A stretch of DNA of 64,000 nucleotides. Origin: Streptomyces sp. Je 1-369. Lineage in GTDB: Bacteria; Actinomycetota; Actinomycetes; Streptomycetales; Streptomycetaceae. The stretch spans positions 6,579,001-6,643,000 of the forward strand of contig NZ_CP101750.1 in assembly GCF_026810505.1 (NCBI RefSeq), written 5' to 3'. A program made the translations under genes and the position numbers. Positions within the stretch are counted from its first letter, which is position 1. The number at the start of each line of letters is the position of its first letter. Of this stretch, positions 19,941 to 27,904 are shown in pieces. The notes beneath the pieces were generated by a model that saw only the letters and a list, made by a program, of their open reading frames with translations, was not told the DNA's origin and did not search any database.

Positions 19941-21643
19941 CGTGGCTCCTTGGGGACCCGGGTCATTGTCGCTCCTTCGTGCTGCGGGCCGTCGTGGTCT
20001 TCCGCAGAGTGCTCCTCCGCCGCGGCGATCCCGGGCTCCGTCAGACCTTCGGGCAGTACGACGCTGAACTCCGCGCCACCTTCCGGTGCTTCGCCGACGC
20101 GTGCGCTGCCGCCCTGCCGTTCGGCCAGCCTGCGCACCAGGGCGAGGCCGATGCCGCGCTTGCCGTGGGCGGGAGGCTCCTTCGTCGTCCACCCCTCGGT
20201 GAAGATCGTTTCTCGCTGTTCCGTCGGGACCCCCGGGCCGGAATCGCGCACCCGGAGAAGCACGGTGCGCCCTTCGGTACGCACATCGACCTCCACGCGC
20301 GCGTGGCGGGTGCCGGCGGCTGCGTCGAGGGCGTTGTCGACGAGGTTCCCGACGATCGTGACGAGCCCGCCCGGATCGACGAGACGGTCCGGCAGAGCGG
20401 TGTCGCGCGGCACCGAGAGGGCGACGCCCCGCTCCGCCGCCACGGTCGCCTTGCCGACCAACAGGGCGGCGAGCAGCGGATCGTGGATCTTCTCGGTGAT
20501 CTGCTCGGCCGTCACCCGGTGGGCGCCCGCCACCTCGCCGACGAACTCCGCGGCCTCCTCGTACATCTCGAGTTCCAGCAGCCCGAGGAGCGTGTGCATG
20601 CGGTTGGCGTGCTCGTGGTCCTGCGCGCGCAGGGCGTCGATCAGGCCACGGGTGGAGTCGAGCTCCCGGCCGAGCTGTTCCAGCTCCGTGCGGTCGCGCA
20701 GGGTGGCGACGGCGCCGCCGTCGTCGGTGGGCATGCGGTTGGCGACCAGGACGCGCTGCCCGCGTACGGTCAGCAGATCGGTTCCAGTGACCCGACCGGC
20801 GAGCACGTCCGTCGTACGTCCGGCCCCGAGCGCCTCGTCGAGCGGCTTCCCGATCACCTCCGTACCGAGGCCGAGGAGACGCTGCGCCTCGTCGTTGAGC
20901 AGCCTGATCCGGCCGGACCGGTCCAGCGCGACCACTCCCTCACGGATGCCGTGCAGCATCGCCTCGCGCTCCGCGAGCAGCGCGGAGATGTCGGAGAAAG
21001 CCAGGTCGCGGGTCTGCCGCTGCACTCTCCGTGAGATCAGGTACGCGGCGAGCGCGCCGACGGCCAGGGCCCCGCCCGCGTAGGCGAGCAACCCGGGGAT
21101 CGAGTGGACGAGACGGGCCCGCACGCTGTCGTACTCGATGCCCACGGAGACAGCGCCCACGATCTTCCCGTCGGCGTCCCGCAACGCCACCTTGCCGCGG
21201 GCGGAGCGGCCCAGCGTGCCGTTGTCGATCTCCATGACGTCACGGCCTGCGAGGGCGTCGCTGGGGTCCGTCGAGACGACCTTGCCGATCTGACCGTGGT
21301 CGGTGTGGGACCAGCGCACGCCTTCCTTGTTCATGATCACTACGTACTCGGCGCCGCTGGCCCGCCGAATCCGCTCGGCCGCCTCCTGGACCGGGCCCCC
21401 GGCCGTGGGCCGGGACGACGACAGGTCCTCGGCGATGCGCGGCTGGGCGGCCGTCGTCTGTGCGATGGCCAGCGCGCGGCGCATCGCCTGATCGTCGAGC
21501 TGGTCGCTCAGCGGCGCGAGGAAGAGGCCGGTGGCGAGCACCGCGACCCCGGCCGCGATGGCCAGCTGCATGAGCAGCACCTGCGAGAACACACGCCGCG
21601 GCAGGCCGAGGCGGAGACGCCGCGCAGGGGAGGTCGGGCTCAT
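19937..21643 (-). CDS. CitA/DcuS-type sensor histidine kinase
   Basis: 568 residues. One membrane helix (about 19-44), a periplasm-facing Cache/PAS-like sensor (about 45-180, with ASGAEYVVIMNKEGVRWSH), a second helix (about 183-208), a cytoplasmic PAS domain (EGVVALDRSGRIRLLNDEA), a SPOB-type histidine region (ALRAQDHEHANRMHTLLGL) and a HATPase domain (NLVDNALDAAAG, GIGLALVRRLAE). This is the layout of citrate and C4-dicarboxylate sensors. It faces the DUF485-symporter operon convergently, so carboxylate uptake control is plausible. Confidence 0.9.
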   Translation of the reverse strand: MSPTSPARRLRLGLPRRVFSQVLLMQLAIAAGVAVLATGLFLAPLSDQLDDQAMRRALAIAQTTAAQPRIAEDLSSSRPTAGGPVQEAAERIRRASGAEYVVIMNKEGVRWSHTDHGQIGKVVSTDPSDALAGRDVMEIDNGTLGRSARGKVALRDADGKIVGAVSVGIEYDSVRARLVHSIPGLLAYAGGALAVGALAAYLISRRVQRQTRDLAFSDISALLAEREAMLHGIREGVVALDRSGRIRLLNDEAQRLLGLGTEVIGKPLDEALGAGRTTDVLAGRVTGTDLLTVRGQRVLVANRMPTDDGGAVATLRDRTELEQLGRELDSTRGLIDALRAQDHEHANRMHTLLGLLELEMYEEAAEFVGEVAGAHRVTAEQITEKIHDPLLAALLVGKATVAAERGVALSVPRDTALPDRLVDPGGLVTIVGNLVDNALDAAAGTRHARVEVDVRTEGRTVLLRVRDSGPGVPTEQRETIFTEGWTTKEPPAHGKRGIGLALVRRLAERQGGSARVGEAPEGGAEFSVVLPEGLTEPGIAAAEEHSAEDHDGPQHEGATMTRVPKEPR

Positions 21644-21671
21644 GTGTACGAACGGTACGGCCGCGACCGGG

Positions 21672-22655
21672 CTACTCCGAAGCGACTGTGGCGGGGATCT
21701 CGTACGTGGGCCCGTCGGCGCCCTCGGGAATCCCCTCCACCACCACGACGTCCATCCGCGCGGGCGAGGCGAGCGCCGCGCCGCAGCTCTCCGGGCGGGG
21801 CGGCAGCGACGCCCGCTGCGCGACGGTGACGCGCCACCGGCGGCCGTCGGCGTGCGCGACGGTCACCTCCCAGTGCGGGGTCTCTCCGTCCACTGCGGCT
21901 GCTGCGTCCGCTCTGTCCGTCGCGACGACCCTCAGCGCGTCGGCGGCCTCTTCCTTCGCCGCCTCGCGTACGGCGAGCTCGGCGGCCTGCCCGGGCCGTT
22001 CCCAGGCCGAATTGCCCCGGCAGCCCTCGGCGAGGACGCGGCCCGCGCGTGCCGCGTCGAGGATCTCCTTGACGGCAGGTGTCTCCATGCGGCCGTACGC
22101 GTATCCGTGGGGCAGCACGAGCATGGTGGGCGAGAAGCGGTGACCACCCAGATGAGTGGTTTCCCAGGCACCCTCCGCCCCCGAGGCGGCGAGTGCGGCG
22201 GCGAGGGGCCGCCCGAGCAGGGCGCAGCAGCGGTCACGCTTGCCGTTCGTGCAGACGAGCGCGAGCGGGTCGCCGGTGTGCGGGTCGCCGAAGCCGCCGT
22301 GGTCACCCGCTCCGAGAGCGGTGAAGTCGAGGTCGAGCAACTGTCGGGGATCGTCGAGCACCGTGCCGCGCAGCCAGGTGCGGCCGGGGACGGTGTGCCC
22401 CACGTAGACCTGGTGCCGGGCCGTCGCGTGACAGTCCGCGTGGCGTCCGGGGCGGCGTATCAGGGCGATGCGCACGCCGGTTCCCTTGGCCGCCTTCTCC
22501 AGGGCGCGGCCGAGCTCCGGGTCGAGATGGCTGGACGTCAGGGCCTTGGCGCCCCAGGGGCCCGGCTGTTCCAGCAGGAGCCATGTCCGGGCGGTGGCAG
22601 CGGTCCCCGCAAGAGGTTCGGCCAGGTCCCGCGAGGCGGTCGCACACGTACTCAC
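21672..22655 (-). CDS. Sucrase/ferredoxin-like family protein
   Basis: 327 residues. The middle segment LVCTNGKRDRCCALLGRPLA and the later THLGGHRFSPTMLVLPHG are the hallmark of sucrase/ferredoxin-like (thioredoxin-fold) proteins; the Cys pair CTNGKRDRCC may hold an iron-sulfur cluster or a redox thiol. The biochemical role is unknown, and the name 'sucrase' is historical. The GTG at 22655 has no RBS; TAGGCT lies 7 nt before it on the same strand, so transcription may begin at the start codon. A possible iron box covers that promoter (22656-22674). Confidence 0.8.
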   Translation of the reverse strand: MSTCATASRDLAEPLAGTAATARTWLLLEQPGPWGAKALTSSHLDPELGRALEKAAKGTGVRIALIRRPGRHADCHATARHQVYVGHTVPGRTWLRGTVLDDPRQLLDLDFTALGAGDHGGFGDPHTGDPLALVCTNGKRDRCCALLGRPLAAALAASGAEGAWETTHLGGHRFSPTMLVLPHGYAYGRMETPAVKEILDAARAGRVLAEGCRGNSAWERPGQAAELAVREAAKEEAADALRVVATDRADAAAAVDGETPHWEVTVAHADGRRWRVTVAQRASLPPRPESCGAALASPARMDVVVVEGIPEGADGPTYEIPATVASE

Positions 22656-22674
22656 GCAGGCGAGCCTAACCTGC
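22656..22674 (-). promoter_or_regulatory. Candidate DmdR/IdeR iron box with leaderless promoter
   Basis: Read on the minus strand the 19 bases are GCAGGTTAGGCTCGCCTGC. They match the DtxR/IdeR/DmdR consensus TTAGGTTAGGCTAACCTAA at 13 of 19 positions, including the unbroken AGGTTAGGCT core. The same bases contain the -10 hexamer TAGGCT of the sucrase/ferredoxin-like gene. An iron-loaded repressor bound here would block initiation. It overlaps the 3' end of the HTH-citrate synthase gene. Confidence 0.45.
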
Positions 22675-23952
22675 GCTGCCTCCCGGGCCCGTCCTGCGCT
22701 GTATGCCGTAGGGCATCGGCTGGGGCGGACGCAGACCGACGTACTGGCCGCTGGGGCGCATACGTAGCGGTCGCTCCTCGTACTCCTCCAGAGCGTGCGC
22801 GATCCAGCCGGCCGTGCGCGCCACCGCGAAGATCGTCTCGCCTGCCTCGGCCGGCATCCCCGTGGACGCCGTGAGGACGGCCAGGGCCAGGTCGACGTTG
22901 GCCCGCAGATCGGTGTGGCGGGCGCTGGTGGCCACCACGTCGCGCGCCGCCGCGAGGGCGGGGTCGGCCTTCGGCATCACCTCCAGGAGGGCGAACAGCG
23001 CCTGCGCGCGCGGATCCTCGCCGGGGTAGAGCCGGTGGCCGAGCCCGGGGACCCGGCGGCCCGTCCGGAGTTCGTCGGCGACCACGGGAGCGGCGCTGCC
23101 CCTGTCGAGCACGTCGATCAGCATGCGGTGGGCGAGCCCGCTCGCCGCGCCGTGCAGGGGGCCCTCCAGGACGCCGAGTCCGGCGGACACCGCGGCGTAG
23201 GGGTGGGCGCGCGCCGAGGCCGCGACCCGGACGGCGAGCGTCGACGCGGCGAGGTCGTGGTCGACGAGCAGTGCGAGCGCCGTGTCCAGGGCGTGCAGTG
23301 CGGCCTCGTCGGGCTTGATGCCGGTCAGCCGGGCCCACAGGCGGCGGGCCAGCGGGCCTGCGTCGCGGTGCGTGGGCAGGACGGGCGGCAGCGCGGCGAC
23401 GAGGGTGGGGATGAGGGTGCGTGCGGTGCCGATGACGGCCTCTTCGGAGAGGTCGAAGCGGAGCGGGTCGGCGGCCGCGGCGGAGATGGCGGCGACGCGC
23501 AGCCGGTCGGTGGGGCCGCTGTGCTCGGGCAGCGCGTCGACGGCGCGGCGCGCCGCGCCGGCGGTCTCGTGGGGGGCGGTGAAGACGACGCCGGGGCGCA
23601 GGACGCCGGTCCACAGCCACTCGGCGACCTCTTCGTAGGAGTGGTTCAGGGCGAGCTCCGCGGCGTCGACACCGCGGTAGTAGTAGTGGTCCTTGTCGAT
23701 GAGCGTGATGCGGGTGCGTACGGAGAGCTCGTTGGCCGTGGTCGCTACCGCGGGTTCCCGTCGGTTCCTGCGGGCCAGCGCCTCGACCTCCTTGGCGTCG
23801 AACGTGCTGCCCCGGGAGCCGGGCCCGCGGCGGCTGCTGAGCTGGCCACGGCTCACGTACGCGTACACGGTCTCGGGCTTCACGCCGAGCAGCTCGGCGG
23901 CTTCCTTGGTGCTGAGCCGCCGGTTTTCGTGCGTGGCTCCTTGATCCGTCAT
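22666..23952 (-). CDS. Citrate synthase fused to an N-terminal helix-turn-helix domain
   Basis: 428 residues. Residues about 12-43 (LSTKEAAELLGVKPETVYAYV) form a MerR/excisionase-like helix-turn-helix. The remainder is a citrate synthase fold with the catalytic histidines in GPLHGAAS and GLGHRLYP and the catalytic Asp in ANVDLAL. The family condenses acetyl-CoA (or propionyl-CoA) with oxaloacetate. Here the DNA-binding domain suggests an enzyme that also regulates transcription. ATG 23952 is chosen; the frame continues 25 codons further upstream, but that would run through the palindrome at 23993-24007. Divergent from the citrate synthase at 24073. Confidence 0.87.
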   Translation of the reverse strand: MTDQGATHENRRLSTKEAAELLGVKPETVYAYVSRGQLSSRRGPGSRGSTFDAKEVEALARRNRREPAVATTANELSVRTRITLIDKDHYYYRGVDAAELALNHSYEEVAEWLWTGVLRPGVVFTAPHETAGAARRAVDALPEHSGPTDRLRVAAISAAAADPLRFDLSEEAVIGTARTLIPTLVAALPPVLPTHRDAGPLARRLWARLTGIKPDEAALHALDTALALLVDHDLAASTLAVRVAASARAHPYAAVSAGLGVLEGPLHGAASGLAHRMLIDVLDRGSAAPVVADELRTGRRVPGLGHRLYPGEDPRAQALFALLEVMPKADPALAAARDVVATSARHTDLRANVDLALAVLTASTGMPAEAGETIFAVARTAGWIAHALEEYEERPLRMRPSGQYVGLRPPQPMPYGIQRRTGPGGSAG

Positions 23953-23992
23953 AGGCGTCACCGTATCCGCATCCCGATACCTGTACGTGCAC

Positions 23993-24007
23993 ATTGATTG
24001 AATCAAT
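23993..24007. promoter_or_regulatory. AT-rich palindrome between the divergent citrate synthase genes
   Basis: ATTGATT-G-AATCAAT is a perfect 7-bp inverted repeat, strikingly AT-rich for this genome. It lies 40 bp before the HTH-citrate synthase start and 65 bp before the other gene. TTGACA (24009-24014) and, on the other strand, TTGACT (24018-24023 region) lie beside it. A protein bound here could control both genes; the HTH-citrate synthase itself is the obvious candidate (inference). Confidence 0.55.
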
Positions 24008-24072
24008 ATTGACACCACATAAGTCAAGCATGGACAGTCGAATCAAGTCCAGGGAGGAAGTCGAGGAAGAAC

Positions 24073-25248
24073 ATGCCGATCAATGGCTCCGCTGCCGCCC
24101 CCACCGAACCCGTGGAGGTCCCACGAGGACTCGCGGGTGTCGTCGTCACCGAGACGGAACTCGGGGACGTCAGGGGGTACGAGGGCTTCTACCACTACCG
24201 CCAGTACTCGGCCGTCGAACTCGCGCAGCAGCGCCGCTTCGAGGACGTGTGGCACCTGATGTTCCACGGCGCTCTGCCCGACTCCGAGCAGAGCGCCGCG
24301 TTCGCCGCGCACACCGCGTCGCTGCGCCACCTCCCCGCGGAGGTGCGCGAGGCGCTGCCCGCCATAGCCCGCGCCAGCGCACTGTCGGGACCGCTCTCCG
24401 GGCTGCGCACCGCCCTGTCGCTCTTCGGTGCGTCGAAGGGCTTCCGCCCGGTGTACGACATCGACGACGACCGGCGCCGCGCGGATGCGCTCGCCGCATC
24501 CGCCGTCGTGCCGACGCTGCTCACCGCGCTGTACCGGCTCGGGCAGGGCCTCGACCCCGTAGAGCCGCGCGACGACCTGTCGTACGCCGCCAACTACCTC
24601 TACATGCTCACCGGTTCGGAACCGGACACCGCCCGCACTCGGGCGATCGAGCAATACTTGATCTCGACCATTGATCACGGATTCAACGCGTCAACATTCA
24701 CCGCCCGAGTCATCACGTCGACGGGCGCGGACGTCGCGGCCTGCCTGGTCGGTGCGGTCGGTGCGCTGTCGGGCCCGCTGCACGGCGGCGCTCCGAGCCG
24801 CGCCCTCGACACCCTCGACGCGATCGGCACCCGCGACCGCATCGACGGCTGGATCCGCGAGCGGGTCCTGGCGGGGGACCGCATCATGGGCTTCGGCCAC
24901 CCCGTCTACCGCACCGAGGACCCGCGCTCCCGCATGCTGCGAGGCATCGCCCAGCAGTTCGGCGGCGACATGGTGGAGTTCGCGGTCGAGGTGGAACGCC
25001 AGGTCGAGGCGATCCTGGCGGAGCTCAAACCGGGCCGCGAGCTTCACACGAACGTGGAGTTCTACGCGGGCGTGGTCATGGAACTGTGCGGCCTGCCCCG
25101 CGAGATGTTCACCCCGACATTCGCGTCGGCACGAGTGATCGGCTGGAGCGCCAACATCCTGGAGCAGGCGCGCGACTCAAAGATCATCCGGCCGGCGGCA
25201 CGGTATGTGGGGGTGGTTCCTCCGGTGCCGGTGCCCGCTCTCGACTGA
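24073..25248 (+). CDS. Citrate synthase paralogue with Asp-to-Glu change at the catalytic position
   Basis: 391 residues with a complete citrate synthase fold: GYEGFYHYRQYSAVELA at the N-terminus, His237 in GPLHGGAPS, His276 in GFGHPVYRTEDPR. The third catalytic residue, normally Asp in NVDFYSG, is Glu329 in NVEFYAGVVM. The chain length matches the family. RBS GAGGAA is 5 nt before ATG 24073. It is divergent from the HTH-citrate synthase. It may prefer another acyl-CoA or work slowly as a citrate synthase; the housekeeping enzyme is expected elsewhere in the genome. Confidence 0.85.
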   Translation: MPINGSAAAPTEPVEVPRGLAGVVVTETELGDVRGYEGFYHYRQYSAVELAQQRRFEDVWHLMFHGALPDSEQSAAFAAHTASLRHLPAEVREALPAIARASALSGPLSGLRTALSLFGASKGFRPVYDIDDDRRRADALAASAVVPTLLTALYRLGQGLDPVEPRDDLSYAANYLYMLTGSEPDTARTRAIEQYLISTIDHGFNASTFTARVITSTGADVAACLVGAVGALSGPLHGGAPSRALDTLDAIGTRDRIDGWIRERVLAGDRIMGFGHPVYRTEDPRSRMLRGIAQQFGGDMVEFAVEVERQVEAILAELKPGRELHTNVEFYAGVVMELCGLPREMFTPTFASARVIGWSANILEQARDSKIIRPAARYVGVVPPVPVPALD

Positions 25249-25282
25249 CCGGGGCCAGGTCGGCCGAGAGCATCAACACCGA

Positions 25283-25309
25283 GGGGCGTCGACGTTGTGT
25301 CGGCGCCCC
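25283..25309 (+). terminator. Terminator after citrate synthase
   Basis: An 11-bp stem (GGGGCGTCGAC with GTCGGCGCCCC, one wobble) and a 5-nt loop, 35 nt after the stop. It also lies before the convergent small gene at 25345, so it may serve both. Confidence 0.7.
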
Positions 25310-25344
25310 CGCGTGCGTGCAGTGCAACGAGTGATGCGTGCCTG

Positions 25345-25584
25345 TCAGGCGTCCGGGATGTCTGCCTTGGCCCGGATCAAGGTCTCGCGGGAGATGGTGA
25401 TGATGCGTTCGTAGTCGGCGCGCGAGGCATCCGAGGGGAGATCGGCGTCCAGCTTGGCTGTGACGTCGGTACCGATGACAGCGAAACTTCCGTCGGTCAG
25501 CTCGAAGATGTCGGGACAGTTCTGGCCCGTCGCGCAACCACGAGCGCGGGGGGATGCCCCGATACGACGGATGATTCGGCTCAC
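25345..25584 (-). CDS. Small conserved actinobacterial protein of unknown function
   Basis: 79 residues beginning at GTG 25584 (SRIIRRIGASPRARGC). The motif GCATGQNCPDIFELTDGSFAVIGTDVT, then a helical segment ending RETLIRAKADIPDA, belongs to a small actinobacterial family without a known role that I recall near XRE-type regulators and DUF397 proteins. No such regulator is adjacent here. The longer frame upstream lacks family similarity and an RBS. Confidence 0.65.
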   Translation of the reverse strand: MSRIIRRIGASPRARGCATGQNCPDIFELTDGSFAVIGTDVTAKLDADLPSDASRADYERIITISRETLIRAKADIPDA

Positions 25585-25840
25585 TGTCGTTTTCCCTTTG
25601 ATCTCGCGGCCGACGTGCCTGGGGCCGCCGCGTTCGAGACCTGAACAGGAGGGGCTCGCAGGCAGCAACGCGGAACACCGGCGCTCTTGTGTGGGTGCAA
25701 GGCTGGAGTTCACCGCCTGCCACTGCAAAACGGCGCGGTGCCGGAGTTGGTTACGGGCCCTTTCGTGAGACGCTCGCCATGTCCCCCGTGTGGATCAAGT
25801 ACCCCCGACGTGTGGGCCTGCGTACCGCCCCGACCTGGCC

Positions 25841-26398
25841 TTATGTGGGCGGCGGCTCGCCTACGACCCACCATTCGTCGATGTCCGCCTCCTCCAGCTG
25901 CTGCAGGAGGTCGTCGACCATCAGGCCCAGTTGCGCCTCCTCAGTGGTGCTGTCCAGCGTCGCCCGATGCGGCTGGGTCGCGTGCCAGTACTCCCGGACG
26001 ATCGGATTCTGGAGCATGCCGCGGGCGTAGCCGAAGAACTGGTCCCGGGTGACATTGCCGATGCGGTAGTTGAGCACCATGTTGGTGTACATCGCGTTGG
26101 CGTAGAGGTACTGCCGTTGCCGCTTGGCGGATACGCCCTCTCCGTAGGCGTCGAGGACCTCGGCGAGGTCGGCGTCGTCCATGGCCTTGCTCAGCAACTC
26201 CCAGTGCAACCGCTGCTGGTAGGTCAGATCTGCGTGGCGCTGGGCCCGCGCCGTGCGCTCCAAGTGCTCGAGCCGCGCGTCGAGCGCGTCGAAGGACCGT
26301 CGCTGCGCGGCCGTGGTGGCGACGGCTCCCGCAGCGATGCCAAGCCCTGCTGTGACAACGCAGCGCAGCATCTCTGCCGCGTGCATCTTTGTGAACAT
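25841..26398 (-). CDS. DUF6082 family protein
   Basis: 185 residues. One N-terminal hydrophobic helix (EMLRCVVTAGLGIAAGAVATTA) is followed by a charged helical region, then QRLHWELLSKAMDDADLAEVLDAYG and YANAMYTNMVLNYRIGNVTRDQFFGYARGM, the pattern of streptomycete DUF6082 proteins of unknown function. The start is ATG 26398, with GGGGG upstream. Probably a membrane-anchored cytoplasmic protein. It is separated by 255 bp from the small gene at 25345. Confidence 0.75.
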   Translation of the reverse strand: MFTKMHAAEMLRCVVTAGLGIAAGAVATTAAQRRSFDALDARLEHLERTARAQRHADLTYQQRLHWELLSKAMDDADLAEVLDAYGEGVSAKRQRQYLYANAMYTNMVLNYRIGNVTRDQFFGYARGMLQNPIVREYWHATQPHRATLDSTTEEAQLGLMVDDLLQQLEEADIDEWWVVGEPPPT

Positions 26399-26714
26399 GT
26401 CAACCCCCGATTCGGGCGACCGTCCGCCGGTCGTCGGGTGCGGGTCGACAGGGAGCGGACCGGCGAGCGGTGGGCGGTGCGCTTGCCGTCTCCCAGGGTG
26501 CCGAGCGGCTCTGATCGGCGGGGAGGCGGAGAGGAGGCGCACGGAGGGAAGCGGTGGTCTGACAACCCGGCGCCGTGCCTAACGTGTGCCCCGCGAGCGC
26601 CGCTAACAATCGTTCACTCCGCGGCCCGACTACGCGTGCCTATCCTGGCCCCGTCTTCATTCGTCGTACGGCATCCGTCGCGGTCCGTACCAGCGTCGAT
26701 ACGAGAGGTCCGCG
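26399..26714. other. Intergenic region upstream of the CobW gene
   Basis: Divergent promoter region between the DUF6082 gene and the CobW-type gene. I see no gene, no strong -10/-35 pair and no convincing Zur box. Only a short AAC-N4-GTT inverted repeat at 26605-26614 stands out. Confidence 0.4.
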
Positions 26715-27848
26715 TTGAACAGGCAGCAGATTCCGGTCGTCGTCCTCGCCGGCTTCCTGGGCTCGGGCAAGACGACCCTGCTCAACCATCTGCTGCACCG
26801 CAGCGGCGGCAGCCGGATCGGGGCGATCGTCAACGATTTCGGTTCGATCGAGATCGACGCCATGTCCGTCGCCGGACAGCTCGGCGACTCGACCGTCTCC
26901 CTCGGCAACGGCTGTCTGTGCTGCGCCGTGGACGCCAGTGAGCTCGACGAGTATCTGGAGCGGCTCGCCAGGCCCGCCGCCGGGATCGACGTCATCGTCA
27001 TCGAGGCCAGCGGGCTCGCCGAGCCCCAGGAACTCGTGAAGATGCTGCTGGCCAGCGAGAACCCGCACATCGTGTACGGGGGACTCGTCGAGGTCGTGGA
27101 CGCCGCCGAGTTCGACGCCACCAGGGAGCGGCATCCCGAGGTGGACCGGCACCTGGGCATCGCCGACCTCGTCGTGGTCAACAAGGCCGACCGGGTGCCC
27201 GGCGAGGAGCACGAGCGTGTTCTCGGGGTCGTCCGGGGGCTCGCGGGGCGCGCGGCCGTCGTCTCGGCCTCGTACGGCCGCGTCGACGTGGAGCTGTTCT
27301 TCGACCGCGCACCCGTGGGGGAGCGCGTGGGGCAGCTCTCCTTCGACGACCTGCGCGAGGACGACCACGACAACCACGACGACCACGACAACCACGACGA
27401 CCACGACGGGCATGGCGACCACGACGGGCATGGCGAGGACTGCGGACACGGTGAGCACGGCGGCCACCTGCACTCCGCCTACGAGAGTCTCGCCTTCACC
27501 TCCGAAGTGCCCATGGGGCCGCGCCCCTTGATGGCCCTGCTCGACAGCCGTCCCGAAGGGCTTTACCGCATCAAGGGGTACGTCGATTTCGGTACCGCCG
27601 ATCCGCGGAACCGGTACGAGGTCCACGCCGTGGGGCGGTTCCTGCGCTTCTACCCGCAGCCGTGGGGACCCGACGAGCCACGGCTGACCCAGCTGGTGCT
27701 CATCGGGTCGGGCGTCGACGTACCGGCCCTGGAGAAGGAGTTGGAGGCCTGTCGCGAGTACGCCCCACAGGCCGCCGACGAGCGGAGTATGTGGGGCGTA
27801 CTGCGCTACGTCCAGGAACCGGACGAAAGCGCCGACACAGAGGGCTAG
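26715..27848 (+). CDS. CobW/COG0523-family GTPase, putative metallochaperone
   Basis: 377 residues. The P-loop GFLGSGKTT (residues 14-21) and the metal-binding CLCC motif (Cys67, 69, 70 in GNGCLCCAVD) define the G3E COG0523 family, GTPases that deliver zinc, cobalt or other metals. A His/Asp-rich loop (about residues 214-252, repeated DDHDNH units) is a probable metal reservoir. The C-terminal CobW domain follows (YRIKGYVDFG). The start is TTG 26715 with GAGAGG upstream. The metal cannot be told from sequence. Confidence 0.87.
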   Translation: MNRQQIPVVVLAGFLGSGKTTLLNHLLHRSGGSRIGAIVNDFGSIEIDAMSVAGQLGDSTVSLGNGCLCCAVDASELDEYLERLARPAAGIDVIVIEASGLAEPQELVKMLLASENPHIVYGGLVEVVDAAEFDATRERHPEVDRHLGIADLVVVNKADRVPGEEHERVLGVVRGLAGRAAVVSASYGRVDVELFFDRAPVGERVGQLSFDDLREDDHDNHDDHDNHDDHDGHGDHDGHGEDCGHGEHGGHLHSAYESLAFTSEVPMGPRPLMALLDSRPEGLYRIKGYVDFGTADPRNRYEVHAVGRFLRFYPQPWGPDEPRLTQLVLIGSGVDVPALEKELEACREYAPQAADERSMWGVLRYVQEPDESADTEG

Positions 27849-27904
27849 CGAGGGCTGGTGAGGGGGCTAGCGGGTCCCGGTCGCACCGGCCGTCACATCT
27901 GCCG

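Noticed and set aside
26601..26617. Possible Zur box before the CobW gene
   Set aside because: AAC-N4-GTT is too short and matches the Zur consensus poorly.
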